From Proteus columbae (GTDB lineage: Bacteria; Pseudomonadota; Gammaproteobacteria; Enterobacterales; Enterobacteriaceae): DNA of 64,000 nt. A program made the translations under genes and the position numbers. The stretch is from assembly GCF_009914335.1 (NCBI RefSeq), contig NZ_CP043925.1:1736001-1800000 (forward strand), written 5' to 3'. Positions 47,703 to 59,221 of the stretch are shown in pieces (within the stretch, counting starts at the first letter, position 1; every line of letters begins with the position of its first letter). The notes below the pieces were generated by a model. It ran no database searches. It had not been told where the DNA came from and worked only from the letters and a program-made list of their open reading frames with translations.

Positions 47703-48110
47703 TTAGTTACCTAGAGCGTGACTTGCACTTTTGTTTTCGATGAGCTCGATTTTATATCCATCAGGATCTTCAACAAAAGCAATAATTGTTGAGCCACCTT
47801 TTACTGGACCCGCATCACGGGTAACATTACCGCCAGCTTGGCGAATGGCTTCACAGGTTGCGGCAACATCATCAACACCTAATGCTACATGCCCAAAAGC
47901 GGTTCCCATTTCGTAGCTGTTTACACCCCAGTTATAGGTTAATTCGATAACCGCACCAGTGCTTTCATCACCATAACCAACAAAAGCTAACGAGTATTTA
48001 TATTCCTCATTCTCGCTAGTGCGTAGAAGTTGCATACCTAAAACCTTGGTATAAAAGTCGATAGAACGTTGTAAATCGCCCACACGGATCATGGTATGAA
48101 GTACTCGCAT
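47703..48110 (-). CDS. gloA: Lactoylglutathione lyase (glyoxalase I)
   Basis: Converts the methylglyoxal-glutathione hemithioacetal to lactoylglutathione; 135 residues as in E. coli. All four metal ligands (Ni2+ in E. coli) are in place: His 5, Glu 56 (AVIELTY), His 74 (FGHVAL) and Glu 122 (KIELIE). Upstream of rnt on the same strand. Confidence 0.97.
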   Translation of the reverse strand: MRVLHTMIRVGDLQRSIDFYTKVLGMQLLRTSENEEYKYSLAFVGYGDESTGAVIELTYNWGVNSYEMGTAFGHVALGVDDVAATCEAIRQAGGNVTRDAGPVKGGSTIIAFVEDPDGYKIELIENKSASHALGN

Positions 48111-48295
48111 ATAAACCTCTTGTGTTTTTCTAATGATTAAACCCTACAGTTAAACTGATGGCGGAGTACTATAACGCGTTAAAGCCCTAAAGTTCAATTT
48201 TACTACGCCTTTAACAGTTCAATAAATCATGTTGTGCAGATAATATCTCTATTAACTATACTCTATTGTAACAAACAATAGGGAGGGAAAATCAA

Positions 48296-48535
48296 ATGCA
48301 AGAACAATTAGAATTTTTTGATATTCCTAGTCCTTGTATTGGGCGTTGTGAAATGAATGCGCAAGGATATTGCGTTGGGTGCTATCGCAGTCGCCAAGAG
48401 CGGTTTAATTGGTCAACAATGAATCAACAAGAGAAAAGAAATATATTACGACTTTGTCAGCAACGTTATTTAAGAACATTAAAAAAACTGAGTTCTTCAA
48501 TTGAAAGAGAAAATGATCAACTCAATTTATTTTAA
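48296..48535 (+). CDS. ydhL: DUF1289 domain protein (YdhL-like)
   Basis: 79 residues, like E. coli YdhL. The Cys-rich DUF1289 pattern SPCIGRCEMNAQGYCVGCYRSRQER has four Cys that could bind a metal or Fe-S cluster, followed by a helix FNWSTMNQQEKRNILRLCQQR. Its function is not known. GGGAGG lies upstream of the ATG. It sits between gloA and slyA, as the E. coli order suggests. Confidence 0.88.
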   Translation: MQEQLEFFDIPSPCIGRCEMNAQGYCVGCYRSRQERFNWSTMNQQEKRNILRLCQQRYLRTLKKLSSSIERENDQLNLF

Positions 48536-48986
48536 ATGTGCTACTTATTTTTTAATATTAAAATAATAATTAACTATCTTTTTAATTCATTATTGTTATT
48601 TATTGTAGTTATGTGGTTTATTATTTTTTCTTTATTAATATAAAGTTATAACTTTAAAGTGTTATTGCTCTATTTTTATTTGCAATCAATTGATAAAAAT
48701 GGTTTTTTTCTTGGTTTTAGTGTTGGATTTAAAATAATAATAATTATTATGTAAAAAAATATAGATTAGTTTTTATAACAAGGTTATTCTTTATGAACTT
48801 TCTTTGCTAGAAAGAAAAGCTTTAATTATATCTGGAAAATAATTACTTATCTAATAAATGGGGTTATAACTATATTAGTTATTAAAGGTAATGTTTTAAT
48901 TAAAAAGAATAGGTAAATATTGTATTAAAAATGAATATCTAAACTTTGTAATAAGTTGACTGAAAATGCTAATTAAGGAGAGATAA
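48536..48986. other. 451-bp very AT-rich region upstream of slyA
   Basis: No gene or clear RNA is seen. Runs of A and T suggest curved DNA and H-NS binding, which fits SlyA as an H-NS antagonist that regulates itself, but that is inference. Confidence 0.4.
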
Positions 48987-49415
48987 GTGGAATCAACATT
49001 AGGAGCTGATTTAGCGCGTTTAGTTCGATTATGGCGTGCTTTAATTGATCATCGTCTCAAACCATTAAAATTAACCCAAACCCACTGGGTTACTTTGTAC
49101 AATATCAGCCAATTACCTCCAGATCAGTCACAAATTCAATTGGCAAAAGCAATAGGGATCGAGCAACCGTCTTTAGTGAGAACCTTAGATCAACTGGAAG
49201 AAAAAAAGCTGATATGTCGGCATACATGTGCAAATGATCGTAGAGCAAAACGTATAAAATTAACAAAAGAATCTGAGCCTTTTATTAATGAGGTTTATAC
49301 TGTTATAGAAAAAACGAGACGAGAAATATTAGGTGGTATCCAACTAGACGAAATCGAAAGGCTAATAGGTACAATCCAAAAATTAGAAAAAAATATAAAT
49401 AGGTTAAATGACTAA
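48987..49415 (+). CDS. slyA: MarR-family transcriptional regulator SlyA
   Basis: Winged-helix dimer that counteracts H-NS and controls virulence and envelope genes; 142 residues. The start is GTG with a strong [43 protein letters not shown] is the typical N-terminal helix. The DNA-binding part is [44 protein letters not shown]. The convergent gene slyB is 310 bp away with an inserted repeat. Confidence 0.95.
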   Translation: MESTLGADLARLVRLWRALIDHRLKPLKLTQTHWVTLYNISQLPPDQSQIQLAKAIGIEQPSLVRTLDQLEEKKLICRHTCANDRRAKRIKLTKESEPFINEVYTVIEKTRREILGGIQLDEIERLIGTIQKLEKNINRLND

Positions 49416-49471
49416 TAATTTCAAATTTAATATATATTCTATTTAAATAAGATTAATGACATGATAATAAC

Positions 49472-49597
49472 TATACTCTAAATAATTTGATGTTCAGCTA
49501 GATAACAAGTGAATGAGTCACTAGGGATATATAAAATATGTCACTGGTGCGAGTAAACGATGTCAACAATACTGAAATTTGAAATATGACGAGTATA
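49472..49597. repeat. ERIC-like intergenic repeat (126 bp)
   Basis: The element is bounded by TATACTC at 49472-49478 and its reverse complement GAGTATA at 49591-49597. The outer 26 bases of each end are inverted copies with about two thirds identity (both end in TTCAG). The centre, AAGTGAATGAGTCACTAGGG ... TGTCACTGGTGCGAGTAAA, resembles the ERIC/IRU core (GTGAATCCCCAGGAG ... GTGACTGGGGTGAGCGA). ERIC is 127 bp. Such elements are non-coding and mobilised in trans, and they fold into long hairpins when transcribed. Confidence 0.78.
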
Positions 49598-49684
49598 TAA
49601 CAAAAATCATTATATAATCCTAATTGTCATAACTAGATTATATATTCGTTCTCTCTTTAGGTTACTTATTATTGAGTCATAAAA

Positions 49685-49717
49685 TAAAACAGGCAACTTT
49701 AATGTTGCCTGTTTTTT
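49685..49717. terminator. Terminator of slyB
   Basis: AAACAGGCAAC at 49687-49697 pairs with GTTGCCTGTTT at 49704-49714, with T-runs on both strands. Confidence 0.85.
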
Positions 49718-49725
49718 GTTGTTCA

Positions 49726-50193
49726 TTAGCGAGGAGAAACAGTTAAGTTATTTCCGTTGCCAATAACTGCAACACGTTGACCTTGGCTATAAACAGTATT
49801 ATCTGCTTTTTGAACGATAGCGACAGTTCTACCACTATCTAAACGGACTTCAATTTGAACACCCTTAGTGGTATTTAAAGCGCCTTGTGCTTGTTGTCCT
49901 GCCATACCACCTGCTATTGCACCCGCGGCTGTTGCAAGATTACGACCTGTACCACCCCCCACAGTGTTACCTAGCATACCACCAAGAACGGCACCACCGA
50001 TAGCGCCTAAAATATTCTCATCGCTACCCGCTTGAATATTTACTGCACGCACAGAAACCACTGTACCATAAGTAATATTTTGAGCTTGTTTTGCTTGGCT
50101 TGCGGTATAAGTGTCACCAGATAGTGAATTTGTATTCACACAACCAGTAAGTACAGTCATTGTAAAAAGACCAATAAGTAAATGCTTAAACAT
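49726..50193 (-). CDS. slyB: Outer membrane lipoprotein SlyB
   Basis: PhoPQ-regulon lipoprotein in E. coli and Salmonella, where SlyB forms rings that protect outer-membrane proteins under stress. From ATG 50193 (TAGGAG upstream) it has 155 residues, as in E. coli. The lipobox is VLTGC (Cys 18). The glycine-zipper GAIGGAVLGGMLGNTVGGGTG spans about 62-82. A beta-rich C-terminal domain ends NNLTVSPR. A GTG two codons upstream is in frame but less likely. I saw no clear PhoP box. Confidence 0.95.
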   Translation of the reverse strand: MFKHLLIGLFTMTVLTGCVNTNSLSGDTYTASQAKQAQNITYGTVVSVRAVNIQAGSDENILGAIGGAVLGGMLGNTVGGGTGRNLATAAGAIAGGMAGQQAQGALNTTKGVQIEVRLDSGRTVAIVQKADNTVYSQGQRVAVIGNGNNLTVSPR

Positions 50194-50414
50194 AGTCACT
50201 CCTAAAGAAAATCTGAGGTAAATTGTTCAGATTATACCAATGTTATCTAGTATCAGTTATAGCTCGTTTTTTGCGTATGTCGACACTGATTTTAATAATA
50301 TATAGCTTACTATATAGTAAAGGCCGATCGTAAAAACAGAAGAGATTTCTGAAAGAAGAGAATATAACATTATATGTTAAAAATTTGCATCATCTTGATT
50401 ATAAGGAAAAGAAC

Positions 50415-51527
50415 ATGATAGCAGGGCGGTATATTGGCGTGATGTCTGGCACAAGCTTAGATGGTGTTGATGTTGTATTAGCTGCAATCAATAATAAGTT
50501 CGTAGCACAACAAGAAAATCACTTTCTGCCTTATCCACAAAATCTACGCCAACGAATTTTAGCTGTTTGCCAAGGGCAACCTACTACCTTGCATGAAATC
50601 GGCCTATTAGATGCCCAACTGGGCGAACTTTATGCGCAAGCAATTATAGAGTTACTCGCAAAAGTAAAACTTAGCGCGAGTGATATTACGGCGATAGGGT
50701 GTCATGGACAAACCGTTTGGCATGAGCCAGAAAGTGATATGCCATTTACTATGCAAATTGGTGACAACAACCGTGTTGCTGCACTCACAGGAATTACGAC
50801 AGTTGGTGATTTTCGTCGCAGAGATATTGCTTATGGCGGACAAGGTGCACCTTTAGTACCCGCTTTTCATCTTGCCGTGTTAGGACACTCTGTTGAAAAA
50901 CGTGTTATTTTAAATATTGGTGGTATTGCCAATATCTCATTGTTATTACCTGGTATTGCAGTCAAAGGCTACGATACAGGGCCCGGAAATATGCTATTAG
51001 ATAGTTGGAATTGGATCCATAACCAAACACCCTATGATGATAATGGTAAATGGGCTGCTACCGGCACTGTAAACGCAACTTTATTGAAAGATATGCTTTC
51101 AGATCCTTATTTTTCGCGTTCAGCACCTAAAAGTACAGGGCGAGAATATTTTAATACACAATGGCTAAATTACCATTTAGCAAGAGTACCTAATGTTTTT
51201 CCTGAAGATGTACAAGCCACTTTAGTTGAATTAACCGCGATAAGTATTGTGCAACAGATCCAATTAAACGGTGGATGTGAACGTTTACTCGTTTGTGGTG
51301 GTGGAGCGAGAAATGGACAAATTATGCATCGTTTAGCTTCATTATTACCAGGTACAGAAGTCGCAACAACGGATAAATATGGTTTAAGTGGCGATGATAT
51401 GGAAGCGTTGGCATTTGCTTGGTTAGCCGCTCGAACTATTGCAAATGAATCAGGGAATTTGCCTTCTGTAACAGGGGCATCAAGAGAAACCGTTTTAGGG
51501 GCGATTTACCCTACAAATCCTCGTTAA
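50415..51527 (+). CDS. anmK: Anhydro-N-acetylmuramic acid kinase
   Basis: Recycles cell wall sugar by phosphorylating and opening 1,6-anhydro-MurNAc to MurNAc-6-phosphate. From ATG 50415 (AGGAAA upstream) it has 370 residues (E. coli 369). [14 protein letters not shown] is the N-terminal phosphate-binding loop, [22 protein letters not shown] lies in the middle, and [12 protein letters not shown] is the catalytic region. A TTG ten codons upstream is rejected. Followed by pdxH after 43 bp. Confidence 0.96.
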   Translation: MIAGRYIGVMSGTSLDGVDVVLAAINNKFVAQQENHFLPYPQNLRQRILAVCQGQPTTLHEIGLLDAQLGELYAQAIIELLAKVKLSASDITAIGCHGQTVWHEPESDMPFTMQIGDNNRVAALTGITTVGDFRRRDIAYGGQGAPLVPAFHLAVLGHSVEKRVILNIGGIANISLLLPGIAVKGYDTGPGNMLLDSWNWIHNQTPYDDNGKWAATGTVNATLLKDMLSDPYFSRSAPKSTGREYFNTQWLNYHLARVPNVFPEDVQATLVELTAISIVQQIQLNGGCERLLVCGGGARNGQIMHRLASLLPGTEVATTDKYGLSGDDMEALAFAWLAARTIANESGNLPSVTGASRETVLGAIYPTNPR

Positions 51528-51570
51528 GCGTGATATGCTGAACGCAGTTTCTCAAAAGAGAGAGTGAAAA

Positions 51571-52224
51571 ATGACAGAACTTGATTTTATTGATGTTGCA
51601 GATTTACGCCGTGAATATATGAAAGGCGGATTACGACGTCATGAATTAACAGAAGAGCCATTAGTCTTGTTCGAAAAGTGGTTAAAACAGGCTTGTGAAG
51701 CACGTTTAAGCGATCCTACTGCCATGTGTGTCGCCACAGTTGATGAAAATGGACAACCCTATCAACGTATCGTGTTACTAAAACACTTTGATGAGAAAGG
51801 GCTCGTGTTCTATACCAATTTGGGTAGCCGCAAAGCCAGTCATTTAGAGCATAACCAAAAAATCAGTCTGTTGTTTCCTTGGTATCCCTTGGAAAGACAA
51901 GTTTGCTTTTTAGGTAAAGCAGAGAGGCTCTCTTCACTCGAAGTGATTAAATATTTTCATAGTCGTCCTAAAGATAGTCAAATTGCAGCGTGGGCTTCTC
52001 AACAGTCTTCTCGCATTTCCGCAAGAGGCGTATTAGAAAGTAAATTTCTGGAATTAAAACAGAAATTCCAAAATGGAGAAGTGCCATTACCGAGTTTCTG
52101 GGGTGGATATCGTGTGACATTTGATTCTGTTGAGTTTTGGCAAGGACGAGAAAATCGTCTACACGATCGCTTTATCTACCAAAAATCACCACAAGGATGG
52201 GACATTGAGCGATTAGCACCTTAA
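51571..52224 (+). CDS. pdxH: Pyridoxamine 5'-phosphate oxidase
   Basis: FMN enzyme that makes pyridoxal phosphate from PNP or PMP; 217 residues (E. coli 218). Conserved sequences are [15 protein letters not shown] at the N-terminus, [24 protein letters not shown] (FMN site), and [13 protein letters not shown] at the C-terminus. It clusters with pdxY here, as in E. coli (pdxH-tyrS-pdxY), supplying the cofactor used by GadB and SufS in this window. Confidence 0.97.
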   Translation: MTELDFIDVADLRREYMKGGLRRHELTEEPLVLFEKWLKQACEARLSDPTAMCVATVDENGQPYQRIVLLKHFDEKGLVFYTNLGSRKASHLEHNQKISLLFPWYPLERQVCFLGKAERLSSLEVIKYFHSRPKDSQIAAWASQQSSRISARGVLESKFLELKQKFQNGEVPLPSFWGGYRVTFDSVEFWQGRENRLHDRFIYQKSPQGWDIERLAP

Positions 52225-52356
52225 TGCTGTGTTAATAAATTTGCCTCAAAAAGTCTTTTTCTACTGGTACTTAATGTAGTGGCGCTTTATGCTATACCAC
52301 TTGTGTTTCACTTATATTTTAATAGACAAAAAAACAATAAACCGATGGAGTCATTG

Positions 52357-53631
52357 ATGTCTAGCAAGAACCTAATCACACAATTGCAGGAGCGTGGGCT
52401 AATCGCTCAGGTCACGGATGAGGCAGCTTTAGTAGAGCGTTTGGAGCAAGGTCCTATCGCTCTCTATTGTGGCTTCGATCCTACCGCTGATAGCCTGCAC
52501 TTGGGGCATTTGGTTCCTTTGCTGTGTTTAAAACGATTCCAACTAGCCGGGCATAAGCCTGTGGCGTTGGTGGGTGGTGCAACGGGTCTAATTGGTGATC
52601 CTAGTTTTAAAGCCACTGAGCGCAAACTGAATACCCAAGATACTGTTCACGAATGGGTAGAAAAAATTCGTAAACAAGTGTCACCTTTCTTAGATTTCAA
52701 CAGTGGTGAAAACAGTGCGGAATTAGCAAACAACTATGACTGGTTTGGTCAAATGGATGTGCTGACATTCCTGCGTGATATCGGTAAACACTTCTCTGTG
52801 AACCAAATGATCAACAAAGAAGCGGTTAAACAACGTTTAAACCGTGACGATGTGGGTATCTCTTTTACTGAATTTGCCTATAACCTATTACAAGCTTATG
52901 ACTTTGCGTCATTAAATACGCATTTAGGTGTTGAATTACAGATCGGTGGCTCTGATCAGTGGGGTAATATCACTTCAGGTATCGATTTAACCCGTCGTTT
53001 CAATCAGAAACAAGTATTTGGTATGACTGTACCATTAATTACTAAATCTGATGGAACTAAATTCGGTAAGACAGAAGGCGGTGCGGTTTGGTTAGATCCT
53101 AAGAAAACAAGCCCATACAAATTCTACCAATTCTGGATCAATACAGCAGATGCTGACGTTTATCGCTTCTTAAAATTCTTCACATTTATGAGCATTGAAG
53201 AAATTAATGCACTTGAAGAAGAAGATAAAAATAGCGGTCAAGCGCCTCGTGCTCAACGTGTATTAGCAGAACTAGTTACTGGTTTAGTTCATGGTGAAGA
53301 AGGTTTAATCGCAGCTAAACGTATTACAGAAAGCTTATTCTCTGGTGCAATTGCAGACTTAACACAAGCTGACCTTGAGCAATTAGCACAAGATGGTATG
53401 CCAACAATTGAGTTAGAAAAAGGCAGTGATTTGCAACAAGCACTGGTTAACGCAGAATTAGTTCCTTCTCGCGGTCAGGCTCGTACAATGATTGGCTCTA
53501 ACGCAGTTTCAATTAATGGCGAAAAACAAGACAATCCTGAATACGTCTTTGAAGAAAAAGATTTCTTATTTGGTCATTACTCCATTTTGCGTCGCGGTAA
53601 AAAACATTACTGCCTCGTTATCTGGAAATAA
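52357..53631 (+). CDS. tyrS: Tyrosyl-tRNA synthetase
   Basis: Class I synthetase of 424 residues, the E. coli length. HLGH at 48-51 is the HIGH motif, KFGKT takes the KMSKS place, and [11 protein letters not shown] binds tyrosine. The C-terminal S4-like RNA-binding domain has [19 protein letters not shown]. The start ATG 52357 follows GGAG and gives [14 protein letters not shown]; the frame runs 26 codons further upstream without family support. The terminator follows directly. Confidence 0.97.
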   Translation: MSSKNLITQLQERGLIAQVTDEAALVERLEQGPIALYCGFDPTADSLHLGHLVPLLCLKRFQLAGHKPVALVGGATGLIGDPSFKATERKLNTQDTVHEWVEKIRKQVSPFLDFNSGENSAELANNYDWFGQMDVLTFLRDIGKHFSVNQMINKEAVKQRLNRDDVGISFTEFAYNLLQAYDFASLNTHLGVELQIGGSDQWGNITSGIDLTRRFNQKQVFGMTVPLITKSDGTKFGKTEGGAVWLDPKKTSPYKFYQFWINTADADVYRFLKFFTFMSIEEINALEEEDKNSGQAPRAQRVLAELVTGLVHGEEGLIAAKRITESLFSGAIADLTQADLEQLAQDGMPTIELEKGSDLQQALVNAELVPSRGQARTMIGSNAVSINGEKQDNPEYVFEEKDFLFGHYSILRRGKKHYCLVIWK

Positions 53632-53639
53632 TTGACAGT

Positions 53640-53671
53640 AAAGGGCAGCCGGTGAGTTGCCCTTTTTCTTA
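53640..53671 (+). terminator. Terminator of tyrS
   Basis: AAGGGCA at 53641-53647 pairs with TGCCCTT at 53658-53664, then TTTCTT. Confidence 0.8.
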
Positions 53672-53753
53672 ATAACAATAAATAAACGTATATACCTCGC
53701 CTATGATGATAAAGCTTGGGTGTTGTGTGTATTCACAATAATCGGTTTATGTC

Positions 53754-54623
53754 ATGAAAAATATACTCTCTATTCAGTCACATGTTGTTTTCGGTCATGC
53801 AGGTAACAGCGCCTCTGAGTTTCCAATGCGTCGTATGGGGGTAAATGTTTGGCCTCTAAATACAGTGCAATTTTCAAATCACACACAATATCCAGAAAAA
53901 TGGACTGGCTGCGTCATGTCAGCAGAACATATTACTGAGATTGTTGATGGTATTGCCGCAATTGGTAAACTTTCACAATGTGATGCCGTACTAAGTGGTT
54001 ATTTGGGATCGGCTGAACAAGGTTTACGCATTGTTGATATCGTTAAAAAAGTAAAACAAGCGAACCCTAACGCCTGGTATTTTTGTGATCCTGTAATGGG
54101 ACATCCTGAAAAAGGGTGTATCGTGCCGCCAGAAGTATCTGGTGTACTGTGTGAAGAAGCGTTACTTATCAGCGATATCATTGCGCCTAATTTGTTAGAA
54201 CTTGAAACATTAAGTGGTGGCAAAGCCCTTCATAATGTTGATGAATGTGTGAAAGCCGCTCGTGAATTGTGCAAACAAGGTCCAAAAGTCGTATTAGTAA
54301 AACACTTATCACGCGCTGGATATCGTCATGATCGCTTTGAAATGCTGCTAGTTACCGCAGAACATAGTTGGCATGTGAGCCGTCCATTAGTTGATTTTGG
54401 TGAGCGTCAACCTGTGGGTGTCGGTGATTTAACCAGTGGTTTAATGCTAGTGGATTTACTTAAAGGTGTTGAATTACAAACTGCATTAGAACACGTTGCC
54501 GCGGCAGTTTATGAAGTGATGCTAAAAACGAAAGAGATGAATGAGTACGAACTGCAACTTGTTGCTGCTCAAGATCAAATGGTGCATCCAACACACAGAT
54601 TCTGTGCAACACAGATAGATTAA
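53754..54623 (+). CDS. pdxY: Pyridoxal kinase PdxY
   Basis: Ribokinase-like salvage kinase that phosphorylates pyridoxal; 289 residues (E. coli 287). [22 protein letters not shown] is the N-terminal signature, [15 protein letters not shown] the central loop, and [17 protein letters not shown] near 220 carries the catalytic Asp and anion hole. It has its own gap of 122 bp after tyrS. Confidence 0.95.
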   Translation: MKNILSIQSHVVFGHAGNSASEFPMRRMGVNVWPLNTVQFSNHTQYPEKWTGCVMSAEHITEIVDGIAAIGKLSQCDAVLSGYLGSAEQGLRIVDIVKKVKQANPNAWYFCDPVMGHPEKGCIVPPEVSGVLCEEALLISDIIAPNLLELETLSGGKALHNVDECVKAARELCKQGPKVVLVKHLSRAGYRHDRFEMLLVTAEHSWHVSRPLVDFGERQPVGVGDLTSGLMLVDLLKGVELQTALEHVAAAVYEVMLKTKEMNEYELQLVAAQDQMVHPTHRFCATQID

Positions 54624-54647
54624 ACCACACAAATCCTAAGAAAAGAA

Positions 54648-54682
54648 AAAGCGGATATGAATATTGCGTCCGCTTTTTTATT
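54648..54682. terminator. Terminator between pdxY and gstA
   Basis: AAAAGCGGA at 54648-54656 pairs with TCCGCTTTT at 54670-54678, followed by T-rich DNA. Confidence 0.8.
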
Positions 54683-54713
54683 GTATTAAGTTTATTTTTT
54701 ATTACGTTTTAAC

Positions 54714-55382
<669 letters not shown>

Positions 55383-55538
55383 TCACTAATATAAGATGAT
55401 AAGAGGTTCTAAGAAATTAGCAAACTCAAATGGTGCGAATAAAAAAGGCTTTTGTAAATCTGTGAACAAGGCAGTTAATTGATGAAAATACACGAAAACA
55501 AATGCCCCTTATATTAATAGGATATAAGACGTCTTCAA

Positions 55539-56243
55539 TTATGACTCTTCAAAGGAGGGTAAAAAAGAAATATCAAGGTAATAGATTTTTGGATTTCGTT
55601 TATCAACATAGACTGTAACAAGCTCTTTATTAATATAAGGCGTGGGATCAAAAAAGATATAACCACTTTTATAACGAATTAATCGATTGTTTAATGTATC
55701 ATGATAATCAGCAATAATTTGATAGGGAGAACGGTGATTAAAACGAATATGACTATTAATAATAATTTCGGATATTTTTACATTGATAGGCATCCCATCA
55801 CGTTTTAGTCGTTGATCCCTTGTTGCTCTTCTTCTGATAAAATACAAAGGGATAAGCCCTGTTGATGCAAATACCAATCCAAAAATACTTAATATAGTAC
55901 CCGCGCCATATAAGCCTAAAAAATTGTTTATTGTTGCTCTTTGTGGATCACTTGGAAGATAAATAACGTTAATCTTTTCACCAAGATAAAAGCGGGATTG
56001 ATTGCCACCTTCCGGTGAGCGAAACGTTATTTCTCTATTATCTTCAGTATTAAATCGAATAATAGGGTGATAAATACTTCTATCATCCGAAGATTTACTC
56101 ACACTTTGGTCAATAACAACACCTGTTGTCTCTATTCCATTTCTTACTACATTTAATTCAGATTTAATAACAAACAACGCCACAACAAAAATAATTGCAC
56201 CAATAAGAGCAAAAATATAAAACAGAAATCTAAATTTCTTCAT
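55539..56243 (-). CDS. DUF3592-like membrane protein
   Basis: 234 residues. A first membrane segment spans about 7-25, and an extracytoplasmic beta-rich domain (about 30-105) follows with TTGVVIDQS and YHPIIRFNTEDNREITFRSPEGG, the DUF3592 pattern. A second membrane segment is at about 108-130, then RRR and a cytoplasmic beta-rich domain. The function is not known. It stands alone between gstA and fabI with its own gap on both sides, and E. coli has no counterpart there. High Asn/Ile content follows the AT-rich codon use. Confidence 0.75.
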   Translation of the reverse strand: MKKFRFLFYIFALIGAIIFVVALFVIKSELNVVRNGIETTGVVIDQSVSKSSDDRSIYHPIIRFNTEDNREITFRSPEGGNQSRFYLGEKINVIYLPSDPQRATINNFLGLYGAGTILSIFGLVFASTGLIPLYFIRRRATRDQRLKRDGMPINVKISEIIINSHIRFNHRSPYQIIADYHDTLNNRLIRYKSGYIFFDPTPYINKELVTVYVDKRNPKIYYLDISFLPSFEES

Positions 56244-56372
56244 ACATTAAGTCCTTTTATTAATAGGTGATTATTTTAGCGCTAGTATAAAAAAAGATTA
56301 TAGGAATAAGCTAAAAAATAGAAGAAAAAAATCAATTAAAAAGTAAGGATAAATAGCAGCATTGTTATAATA

Positions 56373-56406
56373 AAAAAGCCAGCCTTAACAGTAAGACTGG
56401 CTTCTA
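56373..56406 (-). terminator. Terminator of fabI
   Basis: GAAGCCAG(T)CTT and AAG(G)CTGGCTT pair on the minus strand and are followed by T6. Confidence 0.8.
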
Positions 56407-56424
56407 TTTATTTATAGAACAGAA

Positions 56425-57213
56425 TTATTTTAATTCTAATTCATTCATTGCAGCGATGCTGAAACCACCATCTACGTGAATGATTTCACCTGTGATACCA
56501 CCAGATAAGTCAGAGCATAAGAATGCGGCTGTATTACCCACATCTTCCGTTGTTACAGTACGACGCAGAGGAGTTACTGACTCGCAATGGCTTAACATTT
56601 TACGGAAATCTTTGATACCAGATGCCGCTAATGTACGGATCGGACCTGCTGAGATACCGTTAACACGAATACCTTCAGGACCCATAGCATTTGCCATATA
56701 ACGAACGTTAGCTTCTAAAGAGGCTTTCGCAAGACCCATAACGTTATAGTTAGGGATCGCACGTTCAGCACCTAAATAAGTCAGAGTTAATAGAGCTGAA
56801 TTTGGATTTAGCATTTCACGGCTTGCTTTCGCCATAGCAACGAAGCTGTATGCACTGATATCGTGAGCAATTTTAAAGCCTTCACGAGTTACGGCATTAA
56901 CGTAGTCGCCATCTAATTGGTCAGCAGGAGCAAAACCGATAGAGTGAACAAAACCATCGTATTTTGGCCAAACTTTTGCAAGTTCTGCGTACATGGTATC
57001 GATGCTTTCGTCTTTTGACACATCACACTCTAATACGATATTTGAGTCTAATGATGCTGCAAATTCTTCAACGCGTGGTTTCAGTTTTTCATTTTGGTAA
57101 GTAAATGCAAGTTCTGCACCTTGGTCACGCATAGCTTTGGCAATACCATAAGCAATTGATAATTTACTAGCAACACCAGTAATAAGAATGCGTTTGCCGG
57201 TCATAAAGCCCAT
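56425..57213 (-). CDS. fabI: Enoyl-ACP reductase (NADH) FabI
   Basis: Last step of each fatty-acid elongation round; 262 residues as in E. coli. [18 protein letters not shown] binds [18 protein letters not shown] contains the Gly (position 93 region) where triclosan resistance mutations occur in E. coli and is wild type here, and [23 protein letters not shown] carries the catalytic Tyr and Lys. It has the same strand as sap, as in E. coli, with 207 bp between. Confidence 0.97.
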   Translation of the reverse strand: MGFMTGKRILITGVASKLSIAYGIAKAMRDQGAELAFTYQNEKLKPRVEEFAASLDSNIVLECDVSKDESIDTMYAELAKVWPKYDGFVHSIGFAPADQLDGDYVNAVTREGFKIAHDISAYSFVAMAKASREMLNPNSALLTLTYLGAERAIPNYNVMGLAKASLEANVRYMANAMGPEGIRVNGISAGPIRTLAASGIKDFRKMLSHCESVTPLRRTVTTEDVGNTAAFLCSDLSGGITGEIIHVDGGFSIAAMNELELK

Positions 57214-57420
57214 AGCTGTATCCTTGTTTTTTCGTAAATCGCGATAATAACATCATTCACAGTTTTATTTATCTGTTAGGTTATCACGCTTATTGTTAAT
57301 AAACGTGGCTGATTCTACCACGACATTTGTAAATTTGTTTAATTTCCCTAGCACCTCCGAGGAGTTAAGGGAAAAGGGTGAAATAATGTGCAATCAACAT
57401 TATGCTTATATTGTTTACAC

Positions 57421-58230
57421 TTAAGTCAAATCTTGACGCCAAGCTTCTGCTGTTAAGGCTTCACCAAAGTGACTTGCTACCAATCTTCGAGTAACTTCAT
57501 GTAATGGTGACGCAAGGACTTCTGCTGTATTACCACGTTCAACGACTTCGCCATTATCCATCACTATGATTTTATCGCTAATATGTTTTGTCATGCCTAA
57601 GTTTTGTGTCACATAAATATAGGCAATATCATGGGTTTCTTGCAGTTCTAACATCAAGTTTATTATTTGTGAGCGTAAAGACATATCCAGCGAAGCTATT
57701 GCCTCATCGGCAATAATGACTTGAGGTTGTAATATCAATGCTCGTGCAAGCGCAATTCGTTGGCGCTGACCTGATGCAAACATATGAGGATAATAGTTTG
57801 CATGTTCAGGTAAAAGACCCACTTGGCGTAATGTTTGATAAATTCGTTTTTCACGCTCAATCGCACTTAAGTCTGTATTCAGGCGTAAAGGGATCTCTAA
57901 TGTTTGACCAATACGCTGGCGCGGGTTTAATGAGTTGGTGGGATCTTGAAATATCATTCTAATTCGCTGACTACGATAAGGGTAATCACCAAAAGTCAGT
58001 TGATGCCCATTAATAAAAATATCGCCACCCGTAGGCTCTGTCACACCTGATAACATTCTCGCTAGTGTAGATTTTCCCGAACCATTAGCGCCAATAATAG
58101 CTAAAGTTTGCTTGGGTTCTAGCGTAAAACTCACAGGTTTTACGGCTTCTAACTGCTGACGCCGAAATAATCCGGTACGATAGCGAAATGTTTTTGATAG
58201 ATTTTTCACCTCAAGCAGCTTATCGAACAT
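57421..58230 (-). CDS. sapF: Sap transporter ATP-binding protein SapF
   Basis: Second ATPase of the Sap ABC system; 269 residues from ATG 58230 (E. coli 268). Walker A is GANGSGKST, the signature region [19 protein letters not shown], and Walker [13 protein letters not shown]. The frame has an earlier start five codons up; ATG 58230 follows GGAG and overlaps the sapD stop by 11 bases. Sap is linked to antimicrobial-peptide resistance in Salmonella and Haemophilus, and SapBCDF to putrescine export in E. coli. Confidence 0.94.
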   Translation of the reverse strand: MFDKLLEVKNLSKTFRYRTGLFRRQQLEAVKPVSFTLEPKQTLAIIGANGSGKSTLARMLSGVTEPTGGDIFINGHQLTFGDYPYRSQRIRMIFQDPTNSLNPRQRIGQTLEIPLRLNTDLSAIEREKRIYQTLRQVGLLPEHANYYPHMFASGQRQRIALARALILQPQVIIADEAIASLDMSLRSQIINLMLELQETHDIAYIYVTQNLGMTKHISDKIIVMDNGEVVERGNTAEVLASPLHEVTRRLVASHFGEALTAEAWRQDLT

Positions 58231-59221
58231 CAGTTGGCTCCACATTTAACGGAAAATGACAAGCCACGGCATGGTTTTTAAATAAACGTAACCTAGGTGC
58301 TTCAATACATTGTCGCTGCGCATAAGGGCAGCGAGGTCCTAAGCGGCACCCCACCGGTAAATGCTCAAGAGAGGGGATTGCGCCGGGTAATGTATTTAAA
58401 CGGCTCTTATGTGCCAATGAGTTGGTAAAATCGGGAATAGAGCGGATCAAAGCCTGAGTATAAGGGTGATAAGGTGTCACTAATAACTCGTCAGGGGATG
58501 CTGTTTCGACGGTTTGACCACAATACATAACCGTAATTTTATTCGCCAATTTGCTCATCCATTGCAAATCATGGCTAATCAACAAAATGGTCATATTGTT
58601 ATTTTGATTAAGTCGAGTCAGTAAACGAAAAATTTGGGTTTGTGTTGCCGGCTCCATAGCGTTAGTCGGTTCATCCGCAATCAGCAATCGAGGCTGATTT
58701 GCAATGGCAATGGCAATCATCACCTTTTGGCATTCACCCTCGGTTAATTCATAAGGATAACTGCGCATAATATCTTTGTGATCTTTAATACCTACACGGT
58801 GCAATAGTTCAATTGCGCGACGCTTTCGCCAATGAAAGCGTTGCCACCAATGGCCTTTAAAAGTCCAACCAGGAATTGCCTGTATAAGTTGCTGCTCAAT
58901 TTTTGTAGCAGGATCAAGACAAGATTGTGGCTCTTGGAAAATCATTGAAACATTATGACCAATGACACGGCGTCTAGCTCTTGGTGATAATTTAAGTAAG
59001 TCGATATCATCAAAACGAAAGCGATCGGCTGTCACACTGATATTATCTTTTGTAACGCCACAAATCGCTTTTGCAATTAAGCTTTTACCCGACCCTGATT
59101 CACCAACAAGACCTCTCACTTCACCTTCATTTAAGGTTATAGAAACACGATCTACCGCTTTTACTGGACCATCGGGTGTCATAAATTCAATGGTTAAATT
59201 GCGTATATCTAATAAAGGCAT
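58220..59221 (-). CDS. sapD: Sap transporter ATP-binding protein SapD
   Basis: Dipeptide-type ABC ATPase of 333 residues (E. coli 330). Walker A is [11 protein letters not shown] at about 37-47, the signature [20 protein letters not shown] (a Sap-specific variant of LSGGQ), and Walker [15 protein letters not shown]. The C-terminal Cys-containing [19 protein letters not shown] motif is typical of oligopeptide ATPases. E. coli SapD also supports Trk potassium uptake. Its ATG overlaps the sapC stop by one base. Confidence 0.95.
   Translation of the reverse strand: MPLLDIRNLTIEFMTPDGPVKAVDRVSITLNEGEVRGLVGESGSGKSLIAKAICGVTKDNISVTADRFRFDDIDLLKLSPRARRRVIGHNVSMIFQEPQSCLDPATKIEQQLIQAIPGWTFKGHWWQRFHWRKRRAIELLHRVGIKDHKDIMRSYPYELTEGECQKVMIAIAIANQPRLLIADEPTNAMEPATQTQIFRLLTRLNQNNNMTILLISHDLQWMSKLANKITVMYCGQTVETASPDELLVTPYHPYTQALIRSIPDFTNSLAHKSRLNTLPGAIPSLEHLPVGCRLGPRCPYAQRQCIEAPRLRLFKNHAVACHFPLNVEPTDVR

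Noticed and set aside
57340..57385. Inverted repeat TTTCCCT/AGGGAAA in the fabI-sapF gap as a terminator
   Set aside because: No T-run follows on either strand, and it lies upstream of sapF's end rather than in a terminator context. Left unassigned.
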